A DNA stretch of 6,853 nucleotides from Bacillota bacterium (GTDB lineage: Bacteria; Bacillota; Clostridia; Peptostreptococcales; Anaerovoracaceae), in NCBI GenBank assembly GCA_029266295.1, contig JAQSXD010000201.1:1-6853 (forward strand), written 5' to 3'. Positions within the stretch are counted from its first letter, which is position 1, and every line of letters begins with the position of its first letter. This document shows, piece after piece, positions 5,667-6,853 of the stretch. The notes under the pieces were generated by a model, which saw nothing but the letters and a program-made list of their open reading frames with translations, did no database searches and had not been told where the DNA came from. The translations under genes and the position numbers were made by a program.

Positions 5667-6608
5667 ATGGCAGAAAAACGAGATTATTATGAGGTGCTAG
5701 GCTTGAAAAAAGGTGCTTCCGAGGATGAAATTAAAAAAGCTTTTCGAAAAAGAGCCATGCAGTATCATCCTGATAAAAATTCAGGTGATAAAATCTCGGA
5801 AGACAAGTTTAAGGAAGTAAATGAAGCATATGGTATTCTGGCCGATCCGGATAAAAAGGACAAATATGATCGCTTTGGCTTTGCAGGTATAGACCCAAAT
5901 GCAGGGTACAGCGGACAAGGTCAAGACCACCAAGGATTTCGACAAAGTCAAGGCGGCGATCAATATCAGAGCTATGGAAATTTCAGTGGAGCAGATTTTG
6001 ACATGTTTAAGAACTTCTCTGGCAGCGAATTTGAGGATTTGCTTGGTGGCATGTTTGGAGGAGGTACCTTCGGAAGCTCCCAGCGATCCAATGCACCAAG
6101 GAAGGGGCAGGATCTGCGTTCCAATATCACCATCTCTTTTGAGGATGCAGCCTTCGGTTCTAAAAAACAGCTTCGCATCAATGGCAAAACAATATCAGTT
6201 ACCATCCCGGAGGGAGTTGACAACGGCTCTAAGATTTCTTTGAAAGGTCAGGGTCAGCCTGGTGTCAACGGTGGCCCCAACGGAGATTTGATCATAGAGG
6301 TTCACGTAAAGCCTCACAACAGATTTACCAGAAAGGGAGCCGATTTATATACCGATGTACCCATAACGTTCATTCAAGCAGCACTTGGCACAAGCATGAT
6401 CGTACCGACCTTAAAAGAAAAAGTATCCTACAACGTGCCGGCAGGAACGCAGCCGAATACCGTGTTCCGTCTGAAGGAGAAGGGACTGAGAATCCCTAAA
6501 AATAAAAAAACAGGCGACCTGTATGTAAAAGTTGTAGTGGAAATTCCCAGGAGCCTTACACCGGAGCAGATGGGCCTGCTAAAGCAGTTTGAACAAACAT
6601 TGCAATAA
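5667..6608 (+). CDS. Class B DnaJ-like co-chaperone (CbpA type, no zinc finger)
   Basis: Hsp40 co-chaperone that binds non-native proteins and stimulates the ATPase of DnaK (Hsp70) in the cytoplasm. Of 313 residues, about 6-71 form the J-domain (DYYEVLGL...AFRKRAMQYHPDK...KFKEVNEAYGILADPDKKDKYDRFG) with the invariant HPD at 34-36. Residues about 72-145 are a Gly/Phe/Gln-rich linker (NFSGSEFEDLLGGMFGGGTFG). From about 148 come the two beta-rich substrate-binding domains (RKGQDLRSNITISFEDAAFG, ISVTIPEGVDNGSKISLKGQG, DVPITFIQAALG, GDLYVKVVVEIP). None of the four CxxCxGxG zinc motifs is present and the protein has no cysteine at all, so it is a class B J-protein like CbpA, not canonical DnaJ. ATG 5667 is chosen because GAAGGGGGG (5652-5660) sits 6 nt upstream and family homology starts there; the upstream in-frame TTG at 5595 would add residues unlike the family and lies upstream of the predicted transcript start. 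Control is by the adjacent CIRCE. A glutaredoxin-like gene follows after 45 bp without a terminator. Confidence 0.94.
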   Translation: MAEKRDYYEVLGLKKGASEDEIKKAFRKRAMQYHPDKNSGDKISEDKFKEVNEAYGILADPDKKDKYDRFGFAGIDPNAGYSGQGQDHQGFRQSQGGDQYQSYGNFSGADFDMFKNFSGSEFEDLLGGMFGGGTFGSSQRSNAPRKGQDLRSNITISFEDAAFGSKKQLRINGKTISVTIPEGVDNGSKISLKGQGQPGVNGGPNGDLIIEVHVKPHNRFTRKGADLYTDVPITFIQAALGTSMIVPTLKEKVSYNVPAGTQPNTVFRLKEKGLRIPKNKKTGDLYVKVVVEIPRSLTPEQMGLLKQFEQTLQ

Positions 6609-6653
6609 ATCAAGAAGGTCGGAATATGAATAGAAAATAGGAGGGTATCAAAT

Positions 6654-6853
6654 ATGAAAGACGTTATTTTACTAACCACAAGTACATGTCCTTACTGCAG
6701 AATGGCGAAAGAATTCCTCGTTCAAAACAAAATTCATTTTATAGAAAAGGATGTTAACGCAGACCCGCAAGCCCGAACGGAAATGACGAAAAGAAAGTTC
6801 ACTGGCGTTCCCGTATTTCTGATTGGAGAGGATGCGGTATTAGGACTGGACAG
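6654..6853 (+). CDS. Glutaredoxin-like thiol-disulfide protein (3' end outside window)
   Basis: Small thioredoxin-fold redox protein, of which 66 residues are visible; the family is usually about 75-85 residues. It starts MKDVILLTTSTCPYC, with the redox pair Cys12-Pro-Tyr-Cys15 at the end of the first strand. FIEKDVNADP (29-38) forms the second strand and the turn after it, and TGVPVFLIG (50-58) supplies the cis-proline Pro53. The CPYC centre is the classical glutaredoxin motif, and the overall pattern is closest to Firmicutes YruB-like or NrdH-like redoxins, which may take electrons from thioredoxin reductase rather than glutathione. The start has AGGAGG (6639-6644) 9 nt upstream. The 45-bp gap after the J-protein gene has no hairpin, so co-transcription from the CIRCE promoter is likely. 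The partner reductase, if any, is beyond the window. Confidence 0.88.
   Translation, partial: MKDVILLTTSTCPYCRMAKEFLVQNKIHFIEKDVNADPQARTEMTKRKFTGVPVFLIGEDAVLGLD

Noticed and set aside
5899..6243. Alternative + frame inside the J-protein gene
   Set aside because: It overlaps fully with a gene having strong family matches, and its translation shows no coherent domain.
6626..6640. Four-codon open frame (ATG AAT AGA AAA TAG) between the J-protein and the redoxin, whose stop overlaps the redoxin ribosome binding site
   Set aside because: It could be a translational-coupling minicistron, but frames this short arise by chance and nothing else supports it.

Overview
The window reads as a low-to-moderate GC Gram-positive chromosome of the Firmicutes type, most likely an anaerobic member of the Clostridia. 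This is an inference. It rests on strong AGGAGG-like ribosome binding sites, AT-rich intergenic DNA with compact hairpin terminators, a CIRCE operator of the HrcA type, and proteins resembling Firmicutes families (SteT-like permease, MotA/MotB with the short Bacillus-type N-terminus, YruB-like glutaredoxin). All genes are on the + strand. The layout is a series of short, independently terminated units, with no mobile element, CRISPR array, rRNA or tRNA visible.

Region 1 (1-690): the C-terminal part of a glycerol dehydrogenase (GldA) with all three predicted metal ligands in view, ending in a 12-bp hairpin terminator. Region 2 (about 788-2217): a 12-TM amino acid permease of the APC/LAT type with a good sigma-A promoter (TTGACA, 17 nt, TATTTT) and its own perfect 12-bp terminator hairpin. 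Region 3 (about 2218-3680): a class V (fold type I) PLP aminotransferase of the alanine-glyoxylate/serine-pyruvate type. A possible structured leader precedes it, and a gene-free 3' stretch with hairpins follows.

Region 4 (about 3795-5541): a two-gene motA-motB unit encoding the proton-type flagellar stator, with a probable sigma-A extended -10 promoter rather than a recognisable flagellar sigma-D promoter, closed by a 10-bp hairpin terminator. Region 5 (5552-end): a perfect CIRCE operator with 14-bp arms next to a consensus TATAAT box. It drives a class B (zinc-finger-less, cysteine-free) DnaJ/CbpA-like co-chaperone, and 45 bp later a glutaredoxin-like CPYC protein that runs off the window.

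The most notable item is the direct HrcA/CIRCE-type control of a stand-alone class B J-protein, with a thiol-redox gene apparently in the same transcript. I found no evidence of a wholly new system. Most of the window is ordinary metabolic, motility and stress-response content.
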